The translations under genes and the position numbers were made by a program. DNA of 64,000 nucleotides from Blautia obeum ATCC 29174. Its GTDB lineage: Bacteria; Bacillota; Clostridia; Lachnospirales; Lachnospiraceae. Positions 5,618 to 14,729 of the stretch are shown here, piece by piece (position 1 is the first letter of the stretch; every line of letters begins with the position of its first letter). Below the pieces are notes generated by a model. The model was not told the DNA's origin. It made no database searches and saw only the letters and a program-made list of their open reading frames with translations. The stretch is taken from positions 2,386,001 through 2,450,000 of the forward strand of contig NZ_CP102265.1 of assembly GCF_025147765.1 (NCBI RefSeq), given 5' to 3'.

Positions 5618-7999
5618 ATGAATCAAAAAGCATTAAATGCATTGGAATATCCAAAAATCATAGAAAAACTTACAGAAAAAGCGTCTTCTTATATGGGAAA
5701 ACAGCTCTGTAAAAACCTGGAACCATCTACAGATCTGGAAACGATCCGCCTGATGCAGGTACAGACAAAAGATGCTTTGACAAGACTATTCCAAAAAGGA
5801 TCCATTTCTTTTGGAAATGTCAAAGATATCCGTGGTTCTCTGAAACGTCTGGAAATCGGCAGTGCTCTTAGTATTCAGGAAATTCTGGCAGTCTGCGGAC
5901 TTCTTGAAAACACTTCCAGAGTCAAAACTTACTCTCGTAAAGAACGTAACGATCTTCCTGGTGACTCTCTGGACAGCATGTTTGATGGACTTTCTCCACT
6001 CACACCTTTGTCCACAGAAATCCGCAGATGCATTCTCTCCGAGGAGGAAATCAGCGATGATGCAAGCCCTGCTCTCCGCCAGATCCGCAGAAACATGAAG
6101 ATCACCAACGATCGTATCCATACACAGCTTGCAGGGCTGGTAAACGGCAGTGCCCGCACCTATCTACAGGACTCTGTCATCACTATGCGAAATGGCAGAT
6201 ATTGCATTCCTGTCAAAGCCGAATACAAAGGGCAGGTTCCCGGTATGATCCACGATCAGTCTTCTACCGGCTCTACACTTTTTATCGAACCAATGTCCGT
6301 AGTCAAGTTAAACAATGACATGCGCGAACTGGAACTTCAGGAGCAGAAAGAAATCGAAGTGATTCTGGCTGATCTCAGCCAACAGATTGCTACTGAACAG
6401 GAAGCAATTTCACTCAATCTTGAACTGATGGTTCAGTTGGACTTTATTTTTGCAAGAGCAACGCTTGCGATGGAAATGAATGCAAGCGAACCTGTCTTTA
6501 ATGATGAAGGACGCATCAACCTCAAAAAAGCACGTCATCCCCTGATTAACAAGAAGAAAGTCGTTCCAATCGATATCCGTCTGGGTGATGAATTTGATCT
6601 GCTTGTTATCACCGGTCCAAACACCGGCGGCAAGACTGTTTCCCTGAAGACAGTCGGTCTGCTCACTCTCATGGGACAATCCGGTCTTCACATTCCAACT
6701 CTGGACCGCAGTGAACTTGCTCTCTTCCACGAAGTTTATGCTGACATCGGTGATGAGCAGAGTATTGAACAGTCATTAAGTACCTTTTCTTCCCACATGA
6801 CAAATATCGTCTCTTTTCTTGGAAAAGCAGACCGTCATTCCCTGGTTCTGTTTGACGAACTCTGCTCCGGAACTGACCCGACGGAGGGTGCTGCACTGGC
6901 CATCTCGATTCTCTCTTATCTGCATGAACGCGGAATCCGCACCATGGCAACTACTCATTACAGTGAACTGAAAGTTTTTGCCCTTTCCGCTTCCGGTATC
7001 GAAAATGCCTGCTGCGAATTTAATGTAGAAACATTGAGTCCGACTTATCGCCTACTGATCGGTATTCCTGGAAAAAGTAATGCATTTGCAATTTCTTCCA
7101 AACTCGGAATCCCTGAATCCATCATTGAAAAGGCACGCGAACAGATCAATGAACAAGATGAATCTTTTGAAGACGTACTGACCTCGCTGGAAGAAAGTCG
7201 TATCACAATTGAGAACGAGCGCACAGAGATTGCACAGTACAAATTGGAAATTGAAACGCTTAAGAAACAGCTGGAAAACAAACAGGAAAAACTGGATGTT
7301 CAGAAAGAGCGTATCATCCGTCAGGCAAACGAAGAGGCACATAAAGTTCTTCAGGATGCTAAGGATTACGCTGACCAGACCATGAAGCTTTTCCATAAAT
7401 TCCATAATGAATATGTAGACACCGCTGCTGTTGAACGTGAACGTCAGCAGCTTCGCCAACGTCTCAACAAAGCAGAACAGAAAATGGCTCAGCCAACCCC
7501 CAAAAAGAAACCAAAGAAAGTGCTCACAGCAAAAGATATCCACCTGGGCGATACTGTCCGTGTTCTCAGCATGAATCTCAAAGGTACAGTAAGTACCCGC
7601 CCGGATTCTAAAGGTTATCTGTTTGTTCAGATGGGAATCATTCGTTCCAAAGTCCATATTTCTGATCTGGAGCTGATTGATGAACCAGTGATCACCACTC
7701 CGTCTCTTTCCAAGACCGGGGCCGGAAAAATCCGTATGTCCAAATCAGCCAGTGTCTCTACGGAAATTAATCTTCTTGGAAAAACAGTCGATGAAGCAGT
7801 TGCAGAACTGGACAAATACCTGGATGATGCTTATATTGCGCATCTAAAAACTGTACGAATCGTTCACGGCAAGGGAACCGGTGCACTACGCAAAGGCGTT
7901 CACAATTACCTGAAGCGCCAGAAACATGTAGCCTCTTATCGTCTCGGCGAATTCGGCGAGGGTGATGCAGGTGTAACAATTGTAGAATTCAAAAAATAA
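5618..7999 (+). CDS. mutS2: MutS2 / RqcU endonuclease-ATPase
   Basis: The 793-residue protein has the full MutS2 layout: core/lever helices, ABC-type ATPase with Walker A TGPNTGGKTVSLKT near residues 331-344 and Walker B LVLFDELCSGTDPTEG near 408-423, a long coiled coil (about 510-640, rich in E, K and Q), a KOW-like segment (about 640-690) and a C-terminal Smr nuclease domain with VRIVHGKGTGALRKGVHNYL. Family members act on branched DNA and, as RqcU, split or cut collided ribosomes. It lacks the mismatch-recognition domain of MutS. Length is normal (about 785 in B. subtilis). The two-component system follows 16 bases downstream, so the three genes may share a transcript. Confidence 0.95.
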   Translation: MNQKALNALEYPKIIEKLTEKASSYMGKQLCKNLEPSTDLETIRLMQVQTKDALTRLFQKGSISFGNVKDIRGSLKRLEIGSALSIQEILAVCGLLENTSRVKTYSRKERNDLPGDSLDSMFDGLSPLTPLSTEIRRCILSEEEISDDASPALRQIRRNMKITNDRIHTQLAGLVNGSARTYLQDSVITMRNGRYCIPVKAEYKGQVPGMIHDQSSTGSTLFIEPMSVVKLNNDMRELELQEQKEIEVILADLSQQIATEQEAISLNLELMVQLDFIFARATLAMEMNASEPVFNDEGRINLKKARHPLINKKKVVPIDIRLGDEFDLLVITGPNTGGKTVSLKTVGLLTLMGQSGLHIPTLDRSELALFHEVYADIGDEQSIEQSLSTFSSHMTNIVSFLGKADRHSLVLFDELCSGTDPTEGAALAISILSYLHERGIRTMATTHYSELKVFALSASGIENACCEFNVETLSPTYRLLIGIPGKSNAFAISSKLGIPESIIEKAREQINEQDESFEDVLTSLEESRITIENERTEIAQYKLEIETLKKQLENKQEKLDVQKERIIRQANEEAHKVLQDAKDYADQTMKLFHKFHNEYVDTAAVERERQQLRQRLNKAEQKMAQPTPKKKPKKVLTAKDIHLGDTVRVLSMNLKGTVSTRPDSKGYLFVQMGIIRSKVHISDLELIDEPVITTPSLSKTGAGKIRMSKSASVSTEINLLGKTVDEAVAELDKYLDDAYIAHLKTVRIVHGKGTGALRKGVHNYLKRQKHVASYRLGEFGEGDAGVTIVEFKK

Positions 8000-8015
8000 G
8001 TGAAAGGCGAATACC

Positions 8016-8717
8016 ATGGTAACAAAACAGAAAATCTTAATCGTAGATGACGACAACAACATTGCTGAACTGATTTCTTTATATCTTACAAAAGAATGTT
8101 TTGAAACCAGAATTGTAAATGACGGTGAACAGGCTCTGAAAGACTTTGCTTCTTTTCAGCCAGATCTGATTCTCCTGGATCTGATGCTTCCTGGCATTGA
8201 CGGCTATCAGGTCTGCCGAGAGATCCGTCACACATCTGATGTGCCGATCATCATGCTTTCTGCCAAAGGCGAAACCTTCGATAAAGTACTTGGTCTTGAA
8301 CTGGGGGCAGATGACTATATTATCAAACCGTTTGATACCAAAGAACTGGTTGCCCGTGTGCGTGCAGTCCTGCGTCGATTCAAAGTACGTCAGCCTGCTG
8401 GCAATCCGGATGAAAAATGTGTCAGCTTTCCAGATCTGACAATCAATCTGACAAATTACTCTGTCACATATATGGGAAAACAAATTGATATGCCGCCAAA
8501 AGAACTGGAGCTTCTCTATTTTCTGGCCGCATCTCCAAACCAGGTATTTACCCGCGAACAATTACTGGATCATATATGGGGATATGAATATATCGGTGAC
8601 ACTCGTACCGTAGATGTCCACATTAAAAGACTGCGCGAAAAAATTAAAGACCATCCTCAGTGGAGCCTCTCTACTGTATGGGGTATCGGATACAAGTTTG
8701 AGGTCAAAAACAAATGA
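8016..8717 (+). CDS. OmpR-family response regulator
   Basis: The 233-residue regulator has a receiver domain (acidic pocket DDD at 11-13, phosphoacceptor Asp55 in LILLDLMLPG, conserved Lys in DDYIIKPF) and an OmpR/PhoB winged-helix DNA-binding domain at the C-terminus (about 135-228; TREQLLDHIWGYEY and RTVDVHIKRLREKI). It overlaps the downstream histidine kinase by four bases, so they are a cognate pair. Target genes are not evident; the system is of the BaeSR/ResDE-like general type. AAAGGCGAATACC precedes the ATG. Confidence 0.92.
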   Translation: MVTKQKILIVDDDNNIAELISLYLTKECFETRIVNDGEQALKDFASFQPDLILLDLMLPGIDGYQVCREIRHTSDVPIIMLSAKGETFDKVLGLELGADDYIIKPFDTKELVARVRAVLRRFKVRQPAGNPDEKCVSFPDLTINLTNYSVTYMGKQIDMPPKELELLYFLAASPNQVFTREQLLDHIWGYEYIGDTRTVDVHIKRLREKIKDHPQWSLSTVWGIGYKFEVKNK

Positions 8718-10123
8718 AAAAGAAACTGACAACAGTGTTTTTTACCACATATATACTGCTTGGTGTCCTTGGTTTTTTGCTGGTAACATATGTCGGTTCT
8801 CACCTGTTAGAAAATCGCCTGGAAAAATCCATAAGTGCAGATATGTACCAGACAGCTCACCGCATTGCAGAAAATAATCTGGTCAGTCACAACATCACTT
8901 CTTCTAATATGGAGGAGATTCGGAACAATCTTTCCCTTGCTGCAAACTATCCTGATACGATCATCTGGATCATCAACAGCAACGGACAGATCATCCTCAG
9001 TACACGCAAAGATATCTCACCGGATAATCCAATTAACTTAGAAGGCTTCAACCCAGCCTCCTGGGACAGCAATTACTATCAGATTGGTGATTTCTACGGA
9101 TATTTTCCCGAGACACATCTCAGCACGATTGCACCAATCACCGAGAATATGACAACGCGGGGATACGTTGCCATTCATTATCTGATGAGTGACTTGTATC
9201 AGAACCGTAGCACTCTGCTCTGGATCATTCAGATTTTGTATATTCTCACTTATCTCGGTGTAGCTTTACTGTTTTTCTTGTATATCCGCTGTATACGCAG
9301 GCCATTTCAGGAAATCACAAAGGGAGCTTCAGAATTTGCAAACGGAAATCTCTCCTACCAGATTCCTGTCGATTCAGAAAATGAGCTGGGATATCTTGCC
9401 AAGAATCTGAATTATATGGCTGATAAACTAAATCGTAACGGTGAATACCAACGACAGTTTATTTCCAATATTTCACATGATTTCCGTTCACCACTTACTT
9501 CGATCAAAGGTTACGTGGAAGCGATGATCGACGGAACGATTCCAGTGGAAATGCAGGAAAAATATTTAAAGATTATTTCATACGAAGCAGAACGTCTGGA
9601 AAAACTTACCCGCGGGCTTCTGACTCTGAATGAACTGGATATCCAGAAACGTATGCTTCATATCCAGCCCTTTGATATCAACAGTGTGATCAAAGCGACA
9701 GCTGCATCCTTTGAAGGCTCCTGTACCAGTCGCAATATTCTTCTGGAACTGATTTTATCCGGAAAGGAACTGATGGCACAGGCAGATATGGAACAGATCC
9801 AACAGGTGCTGTATAACCTTTTGAGCAACGCGATCAAATTCAGCCCGGACAATTCCACGATTACACTTGAGACTACCGAAAAAAACGGCAAGATCTTTGT
9901 TTCTGTTAAAGATCATGGCATTGGAATTCCAAAGGCAAGTCTCCAGAAAATCTGGGAACGATTTTATAAGATTGACCGATCCCGAGGCAAGGATCAAAAA
10001 GGAACCGGCCTTGGTCTGGCAATCGTCAAAGAGATTCTTCATGCACATGGACAACACATCAATGTGATCAGTACAGAGGGTGTTGGAACAGAATTTATTT
10101 TTACATTGGAAAAGGCAAAGTAG
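8714..10123 (+). CDS. membrane sensor histidine kinase
   Basis: The 469-residue kinase has a first membrane helix (about 5-27), an extracytoplasmic sensor region of about 135 residues, a second membrane helix (about 165-190), a HAMP linker, the dimerisation/phosphoacceptor domain with His255 in FISNISHDFRSPLTS, and a HATPase domain with N box NLLSNAIKFSPD, G1 VKDHGIGIP and G2 GTGLGLAIVKEI. All catalytic boxes are intact. It pairs with the overlapping response regulator. The signal sensed is unknown; the sensor domain shows no PAS or Cache signature I can recognise. Confidence 0.92.
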   Translation: MKKKLTTVFFTTYILLGVLGFLLVTYVGSHLLENRLEKSISADMYQTAHRIAENNLVSHNITSSNMEEIRNNLSLAANYPDTIIWIINSNGQIILSTRKDISPDNPINLEGFNPASWDSNYYQIGDFYGYFPETHLSTIAPITENMTTRGYVAIHYLMSDLYQNRSTLLWIIQILYILTYLGVALLFFLYIRCIRRPFQEITKGASEFANGNLSYQIPVDSENELGYLAKNLNYMADKLNRNGEYQRQFISNISHDFRSPLTSIKGYVEAMIDGTIPVEMQEKYLKIISYEAERLEKLTRGLLTLNELDIQKRMLHIQPFDINSVIKATAASFEGSCTSRNILLELILSGKELMAQADMEQIQQVLYNLLSNAIKFSPDNSTITLETTEKNGKIFVSVKDHGIGIPKASLQKIWERFYKIDRSRGKDQKGTGLGLAIVKEILHAHGQHINVISTEGVGTEFIFTLEKAK

Positions 10124-10146
10124 AGAATTCATCCACTTTGCCTTTT
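10114..10146. terminator. bidirectional terminator between kinase gene and trmL
   Basis: GGCAAAGT (10114-10121) pairs with ACTTTGCC (10135-10142), flanked by A and T runs on both sides. It serves the converging histidine kinase and trmL transcripts; the kinase stop codon lies in the stem. Confidence 0.8.
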
Positions 10147-10163
10147 ATCGTTTATATTATTTC

Positions 10164-10664
10164 TTATTCCCACGTATGGTTATGAAGCTGTCCCTGAAGC
10201 TGCATATGATCAAAATGATTCTGCCGCAGTGCCTCATAAAGCACGATTGCCACTGAATTACTCAGATTCAGTGAACGGATCTCATTGATCATTGGAATCC
10301 GTACGCAGTTATCTTTATGTTCCATCAGGATTTCTTCCGGGATTCCGGCACTTTCCTTGCCAAACATAATATAACAATCTTCCTCGTATTGCACATCTGT
10401 ATAAGTCTTCAACGCCTTCGTTGTTGCATAATAAATTTTCGCATTTGGATTCTTTTCCAGAAAATCTTCGTAGTCCAGATATGTCGTTACATCCAGATCT
10501 TTCCAGTAATCCATACCAGCTCTTTTGAGTGCCTTCTCACTGAGACTGAATCCCAGAGGCTCGATCAGATGTAGTTTCGTATCTGTTGCAACACATGTTC
10601 TTCCTATATTTCCTGTATTTGCCGGAATTTCAGGTTCCAGCAGTACAATATTAAGCTTTGCCAT
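10164..10664 (-). CDS. trmL: tRNA (cytidine/uridine-34 2'-O)-methyltransferase TrmL
   Basis: The 166-residue protein is a short SPOUT methyltransferase without extra domains, the size of TrmL. The N-terminal NIVLLEPEIPANTGNIGRTC, the middle MFGKESAGIPEEIL and the C-terminal IPMINEIRSLNLSNSVAIVL are the three knot-forming SPOUT motifs. It modifies the wobble ribose of tRNA-Leu isoacceptors using S-adenosylmethionine. Its start overlaps the end of the AIR-synthase-like gene by 14 bases, and it is the last gene of the minus-strand cluster starting at trxB. Confidence 0.92.
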   Translation of the reverse strand: MAKLNIVLLEPEIPANTGNIGRTCVATDTKLHLIEPLGFSLSEKALKRAGMDYWKDLDVTTYLDYEDFLEKNPNAKIYYATTKALKTYTDVQYEEDCYIMFGKESAGIPEEILMEHKDNCVRIPMINEIRSLNLSNSVAIVLYEALRQNHFDHMQLQGQLHNHTWE

Positions 10665-11265
10665 CTTTTCTGTCCTTTCCAGGTATAATTTCCGTCAAAT
10701 GGAGTCTCGGACGTTCCAGATATCTGGTAATTTCTCCACTGTGAAGCAGACGGTCGTTTCCACTGTCTGCATATCCAATCACAGCTGCATGGATTCCATG
10801 TGCCTCTAATTCCCGCACCAGTGCATCTCCCTGCGCAGTGCCAATCAGAACAGATCCCTTCGCCTCCAGTTTATACGGATCCACATCCAGCCGTTCACAG
10901 ACTTCTATCGTCTCCTGCCGGATTGGAATTCTGCGAAGATCTACATCCATACCAACTCCAGAAGCTTCTGCCATTTTCCACAGACCACTTAAAATTCCAC
11001 CGTTCTCTGTAAAATACAATGTAGAAAACCCAGCTTCTTTCCAAAATACATCTTCTTCTGAAATCATACAATTTTTCAGTGTTTCCACCCCCATACGGAG
11101 AAAACTCTCTGAAAAATATGTTCTGAGCTTATCCCACTCCCGGCAGATCAGTTCCAACGTACCTGATATACCTGTCTCTCCTGCCACCACCAGGTCATCT
11201 CCCGGATATATTCTTCCTGTAATTTCCGCCTGCAGTGCTTCTAACGCCTGCTGTCCTAGTTTCAT
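10651..11265 (-). CDS. stand-alone AIR-synthase-related C-terminal-domain protein
   Basis: This 204-residue protein carries only the C-terminal half of the AIR synthase/HypE/ThiL fold: GGILSGLWKMAEASGVGMDV near residues 89-108, a DLRRIPIRQE turn, LDVDPYKLEAKGSVLI near 125-140 and a final AVIGYADSGND. Full-length family members have about 330 residues with an ATP-binding N-terminal domain; the 85-residue N-terminal part here lacks that. A GGAGGAAG site fits the ATG, so this is not an obvious truncation. It may bind a nucleotide or metal cofactor intermediate, but no reaction can be assigned. Translationally coupled to trmL. Confidence 0.65.
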   Translation of the reverse strand: MKLGQQALEALQAEITGRIYPGDDLVVAGETGISGTLELICREWDKLRTYFSESFLRMGVETLKNCMISEEDVFWKEAGFSTLYFTENGGILSGLWKMAEASGVGMDVDLRRIPIRQETIEVCERLDVDPYKLEAKGSVLIGTAQGDALVRELEAHGIHAAVIGYADSGNDRLLHSGEITRYLERPRLHLTEIIPGKDRKDGKA

Positions 11266-11301
11266 ACTCTTCCTCCAGTGTTCTAATTTCCAGTTCTCCT
11301 T

Positions 11302-11406
11302 TTATAATAAAATAGAAAGAACACTTGGTACAACCATCGCAAGAACCAGTATCACTGCGATCACCGCTGTAATAATTTTTCTTTTTTTCGGGTCAAACAT
11401 TCCCAT
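11302..11406 (-). CDS. 34-residue membrane miniprotein
   Basis: A short frame not usually listed: it starts MGMFDPKKRK and continues as one uninterrupted hydrophobic helix (residues 11-34; IITAVIAVILVLAMVVPSVL) to a TAA at 11302. A strong GGAGAGGTGAGG site lies about 6 bases before the ATG. The pattern, basic N-terminus then one membrane helix, resembles Prli42-like or other single-pass small proteins of Firmicutes, but I cannot name it. It sits between the radical SAM gene and the AIR-synthase-like gene on the same strand. Translation is likely; function unknown. Confidence 0.6.
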   Translation of the reverse strand: MGMFDPKKRKIITAVIAVILVLAMVVPSVLSILL

Positions 11407-11520
11407 CTTCGTCCTCACCTCTCCTATTTTCAAAAATGCCTCAGCATTTTTATTGCTCGCCACCTGCAGAGGTGTGAGTCATCTCACATCTGATATAATC
11501 AACTTTTTCCACTCAGCCAT

Positions 11521-13167
11521 TTATAACTGAACAACCTCTGTATATGCATTATTCGACAATGGATCACGTTTCTCATAATCAAACAGAATCACCGTTCCAT
11601 TCTCAAACACTTCAATATGTGCTGTTTTGGAAACCTGGTTATTCTTCCGGTAGTTCCATACTGCTGTCTCATACTGTTTCTGATCCGGAGCAAATACAGG
11701 GCGCTTCTTAAGTTTTTCTCTCAGGTAAAGATCATACAACATTTTCTGTGCAGCTACTTCTGTCGGAACATCTGTTTCTTCTTGCAGATATTCCAAAAGT
11801 ATCTCATAACGCCGCATCCTGGAATGCGAGATCTCACTGTAACCTTTTTTCTCATAAAAAGAACCCAGTTTCTCGTAAAAAGTAAAAGCATCCTTTTCAA
11901 ACGGTACCAAATATTCCAGTGTATGCCAAAACTGACCACTATTATAATACACTTCTACCATACTTTCCACCATTTTTAATTTTAGAACTTCTCCATAGGT
12001 AAGCCAGTTCGTGGAAAGCACTTCATATGGTTCTTTTTCTTTATAAACGATTCCGTAGACTTCGGCCTCTTTCTGCATCAGCGAACCTTTCAGAACTTTC
12101 AGGAATCCAAGCTGAAGCTGATCCGGTTTCATCTGGTATACATCATTAAATGATTGATGAAAAGTATCATAATCCTCATACGGAAGCCCTGCAATCAGAT
12201 CCAGGTGTTGATGAATATTTCGGAAACTGTGAACTCTGTTTACACAATGTTCCAGTTTTTTCAGATCCATATGTCGGTGAATAGCCCGAATCGTCTCCGG
12301 ATTTGTTGACTGCACACCGATTTCCAGCTGAATCAGTCCAGGGCGCATCTGTGACATCAGCTCCATCTCTTCCTCTCGAAGGAGATCTGCGGAAATTTCA
12401 AAGTGAAAGTTTGTCACACCATTATCATGTTCCAGAATATATTTCCAGATTGTCATAGCATGTTCATGTTTACAGTTAAAAGTACGGTCCACAAATTTCA
12501 CCTGTGGAACTCTGTGATCTAGGAAAAACTGCAATTCTTTTTTGACCAGTTCCAAATCCCGGAAACGAAGTTTCTTATCTATGGAAGACAAACAGTAGCT
12601 ACAGGAAAACGGGCATCCCCTGCTGCTCTCATAATAAATGATTCTGTTCTCAAATTTCTCCAGATGCTCATAAACAAATGGAATTGCACTTAAATCCATC
12701 AGTTCCCGCCAGCCGTTATGAATGATCTTATCACCAGTTCTGTATGCAATTCCCGAAATTTCTTCAAGGCTGTCTTTCCCATCTATGTAAAATTCCAGAA
12801 GATCATGAAATGTTTTTTCGCCTTCTCCTACCATAACTCCGGTCATCTCCGGCATTTCTGTCAGGAATTTTTCAGCATCGTAAGAGACCTCCGGACCGCC
12901 TGCCCAAAAAGCTGTTTTTGGAAGTATCTTAACAAGATCACGAATCAGTTCCCGTACAAAAGAAATATTCCAGATATAGCAGGAGAAGCAGACAACGTCT
13001 GCTCCACTGCTGTAAATATCTTTCAGTATCTCATCCTTTGGCTGGTTGATCGTATACTCCCTAAGGATCACATGCTCATCATAATCAGATGAATATGCTT
13101 TCAAATCATACACAGCCAGATTTGAATGAATATATTTTGCATTGCATGCTGCAAGTAAGATTTTCAT
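11521..13167 (-). CDS. B12-binding-domain radical SAM protein (DUF4080)
   Basis: The 548-residue protein begins with a cobalamin-binding-like Rossmann domain (about 1-140) and continues with a radical SAM barrel whose cluster ligands are Cys185, Cys189 and Cys192 in SSRGCPFSCSYC. A C-terminal DUF4080 region follows (about 360-548). Members of this class are oxygen-sensitive methyltransferases or related enzymes; the substrate of the DUF4080 group is not known. It lies 24 bases after trxA, on the same strand, in a group of redox and tRNA-modifying genes. Class assignment is firm, reaction unknown. Confidence 0.85.
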   Translation of the reverse strand: MKILLAACNAKYIHSNLAVYDLKAYSSDYDEHVILREYTINQPKDEILKDIYSSGADVVCFSCYIWNISFVRELIRDLVKILPKTAFWAGGPEVSYDAEKFLTEMPEMTGVMVGEGEKTFHDLLEFYIDGKDSLEEISGIAYRTGDKIIHNGWRELMDLSAIPFVYEHLEKFENRIIYYESSRGCPFSCSYCLSSIDKKLRFRDLELVKKELQFFLDHRVPQVKFVDRTFNCKHEHAMTIWKYILEHDNGVTNFHFEISADLLREEEMELMSQMRPGLIQLEIGVQSTNPETIRAIHRHMDLKKLEHCVNRVHSFRNIHQHLDLIAGLPYEDYDTFHQSFNDVYQMKPDQLQLGFLKVLKGSLMQKEAEVYGIVYKEKEPYEVLSTNWLTYGEVLKLKMVESMVEVYYNSGQFWHTLEYLVPFEKDAFTFYEKLGSFYEKKGYSEISHSRMRRYEILLEYLQEETDVPTEVAAQKMLYDLYLREKLKKRPVFAPDQKQYETAVWNYRKNNQVSKTAHIEVFENGTVILFDYEKRDPLSNNAYTEVVQL

Positions 13168-13191
13168 GAATATACTAAACCCTTCCTGCTG

Positions 13192-13494
13192 TTATTCATC
13201 CAGAAGTTTCTTAAGGTCTTCTTTGGATGTCAGTCCAACCAGACGATGTACTTCCTGTCCGCCTTTAAAGATCAAAAGAGTCGGAATGCTCATAACCTTA
13301 AACTGCTGTGCAAGCCCCATTTCCTGGTCCACATCGATTTTGCCTACATTATAACCTTCTTCTGCCAGTGCTTCCACGATTGGGCCCTGACGCATGCAAG
13401 GTCCGCACCAGGTTGCCCAGAAATCAAGCAGGATTGGTTTTTCTGATTTTAAAACTTCTTCTTCAAAATTTTGTGATGTAATTGTTTTTGCCAT
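13192..13494 (-). CDS. trxA: thioredoxin
   Basis: The 100-residue protein is a classical thioredoxin: active site WCGPC with Cys30 and Cys33, cis-proline loop MSIPTLLIFKGG near 67-78. It reduces protein disulfides and is recharged by the thioredoxin reductase encoded 72 bases upstream, so the two form a working pair. The residue after the active site differs slightly (CGPCMRQG rather than CGPCKMIAP), which may tune redox potential. Confidence 0.93.
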   Translation of the reverse strand: MAKTITSQNFEEEVLKSEKPILLDFWATWCGPCMRQGPIVEALAEEGYNVGKIDVDQEMGLAQQFKVMSIPTLLIFKGGQEVHRLVGLTSKEDLKKLLDE

Positions 13495-13566
13495 ACTAAT
13501 TCTCCTTTTCTGTATATACTATTATTCAGTATTTTTACTTTGATATTTTATTCATTTTGTTATTTT

Positions 13567-14472
13567 TCAGTCTGCTGCCTTTTTTCTCTGACGAACATAT
13601 TTACCGGCATTGATTCCCGCCATACTTCCCTCATAGACTGCCTTGGATACCTGCAGGAGTCCGCCTGTACAGTCCCCCGCCGCAAACAGACCCGGAATCG
13701 TTGTCTCCATCTCAGAATTGACTCTGACATTTCCTTTATCTGTCAGTTCCGCGCCCATCTGTCGTGCGATCTCAGTACTGCCGGCAGTCCCCAGTGCCAC
13801 AAACACCCCGTCTGCCGGATAAAATGATTCCCTGTCTTCATTTTCCATTGAAGCAACATCATGTTCCATCCGAATACCCGAAACGGTATCTCCACCCTCG
13901 ATTGCCTGAATTTTCATTGTGTTCACTGCAATCGGATGTTCTCTTGAAAACTCCGGTTCTCTGCCATTTGTATATATTGTCACTGATGAAGTTACATTTC
14001 GCAGTTCTTCCGCCTCATGAAGTGCAAAATCACTGTTTCCAATTACCGCCACATCGCGGTTTCTGTAGAAAAACGCATCACAGATCGCACAGTAACTGAC
14101 ACCCTTGCCTTCAAATTCCCGAATTCCCGGAATATTCGGTGCAGACCGCTTTCCGCCTGTTGCCAGAATCACACTTACTGTATCAAAGTTTCCAGCAGTC
14201 GTCTGGACTGTAAATGTATCAAATCCATTAATTCCAAGCACCTGTGCATCAATTATGCGAATGCTCAGAGCCTTTGCCTGTGCAACTCCTCTCTCATAAA
14301 GTTCTTCTCCTGAGAGTGGTCGTTCCAGGCCATAATAATTTTCAATTTTTTCTGCTTTTGCCAGTGCTCCGATTCCATTGTTGAGCAACAGTGGGGTTAA
14401 ATTACCTCTGGCAGCATACAGTGCCGCAGATATGCCTGCCGGACCTGCTCCGATAATAATTATATTTTCCAT
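13567..14472 (-). CDS. trxB: thioredoxin reductase (FAD/NAD-linked)
   Basis: The 301-residue flavoprotein has the N-terminal FAD-binding GAGPAGISAALYAARG, the redox-active CAIC pair (about Cys128 and Cys131), a second nucleotide-binding stretch VAVIGNSDFALHEAEEL and the C-terminal FAD motif GLFAAGDCTGG. The NAD(P)H-site sequence is GNSDFA rather than the usual GGGNSA, so the reductant specificity may differ. I start it at ATG 14472 (AGGTGAT upstream) instead of an earlier frame start at 14493. With trxA directly downstream it supplies reduced thioredoxin. Confidence 0.9.
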   Translation of the reverse strand: MENIIIIGAGPAGISAALYAARGNLTPLLLNNGIGALAKAEKIENYYGLERPLSGEELYERGVAQAKALSIRIIDAQVLGINGFDTFTVQTTAGNFDTVSVILATGGKRSAPNIPGIREFEGKGVSYCAICDAFFYRNRDVAVIGNSDFALHEAEELRNVTSSVTIYTNGREPEFSREHPIAVNTMKIQAIEGGDTVSGIRMEHDVASMENEDRESFYPADGVFVALGTAGSTEIARQMGAELTDKGNVRVNSEMETTIPGLFAAGDCTGGLLQVSKAVYEGSMAGINAGKYVRQRKKAAD

Positions 14473-14665
14473 TTTATCACCTGAATTTCCCATTGCTTTA
14501 TAATATACACCATTCTTTTGAAAATTTCAGCTTTTATTCTTCCATTTTTCTCTTTCTATTATACTGGACTATTGTTATTTTCTCAAGAGAATTTGTCTTA
14601 TATAACTTTTTTGATACATAGTTTTTGCTGTTTTCTTAATTTTTTTACTGTTTTTTCTGTAATTT

Positions 14666-14694
14666 TTGTTACAATTATGATATATTTTTACTAT
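14666..14694 (+). promoter_or_regulatory. promoter of the iron alcohol dehydrogenase gene
   Basis: TTGTTA (14666-14671), 17-base spacer, TACTAT (14689-14694), about 35 bases before the ATG, which has AAGGAG upstream. The preceding stretch from 14473 is T-rich and shows nothing else I can support. Confidence 0.55.
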
Positions 14695-14729
14695 GTTATG
14701 CTTGATTATAAACAAGGAGTTTAATCATC

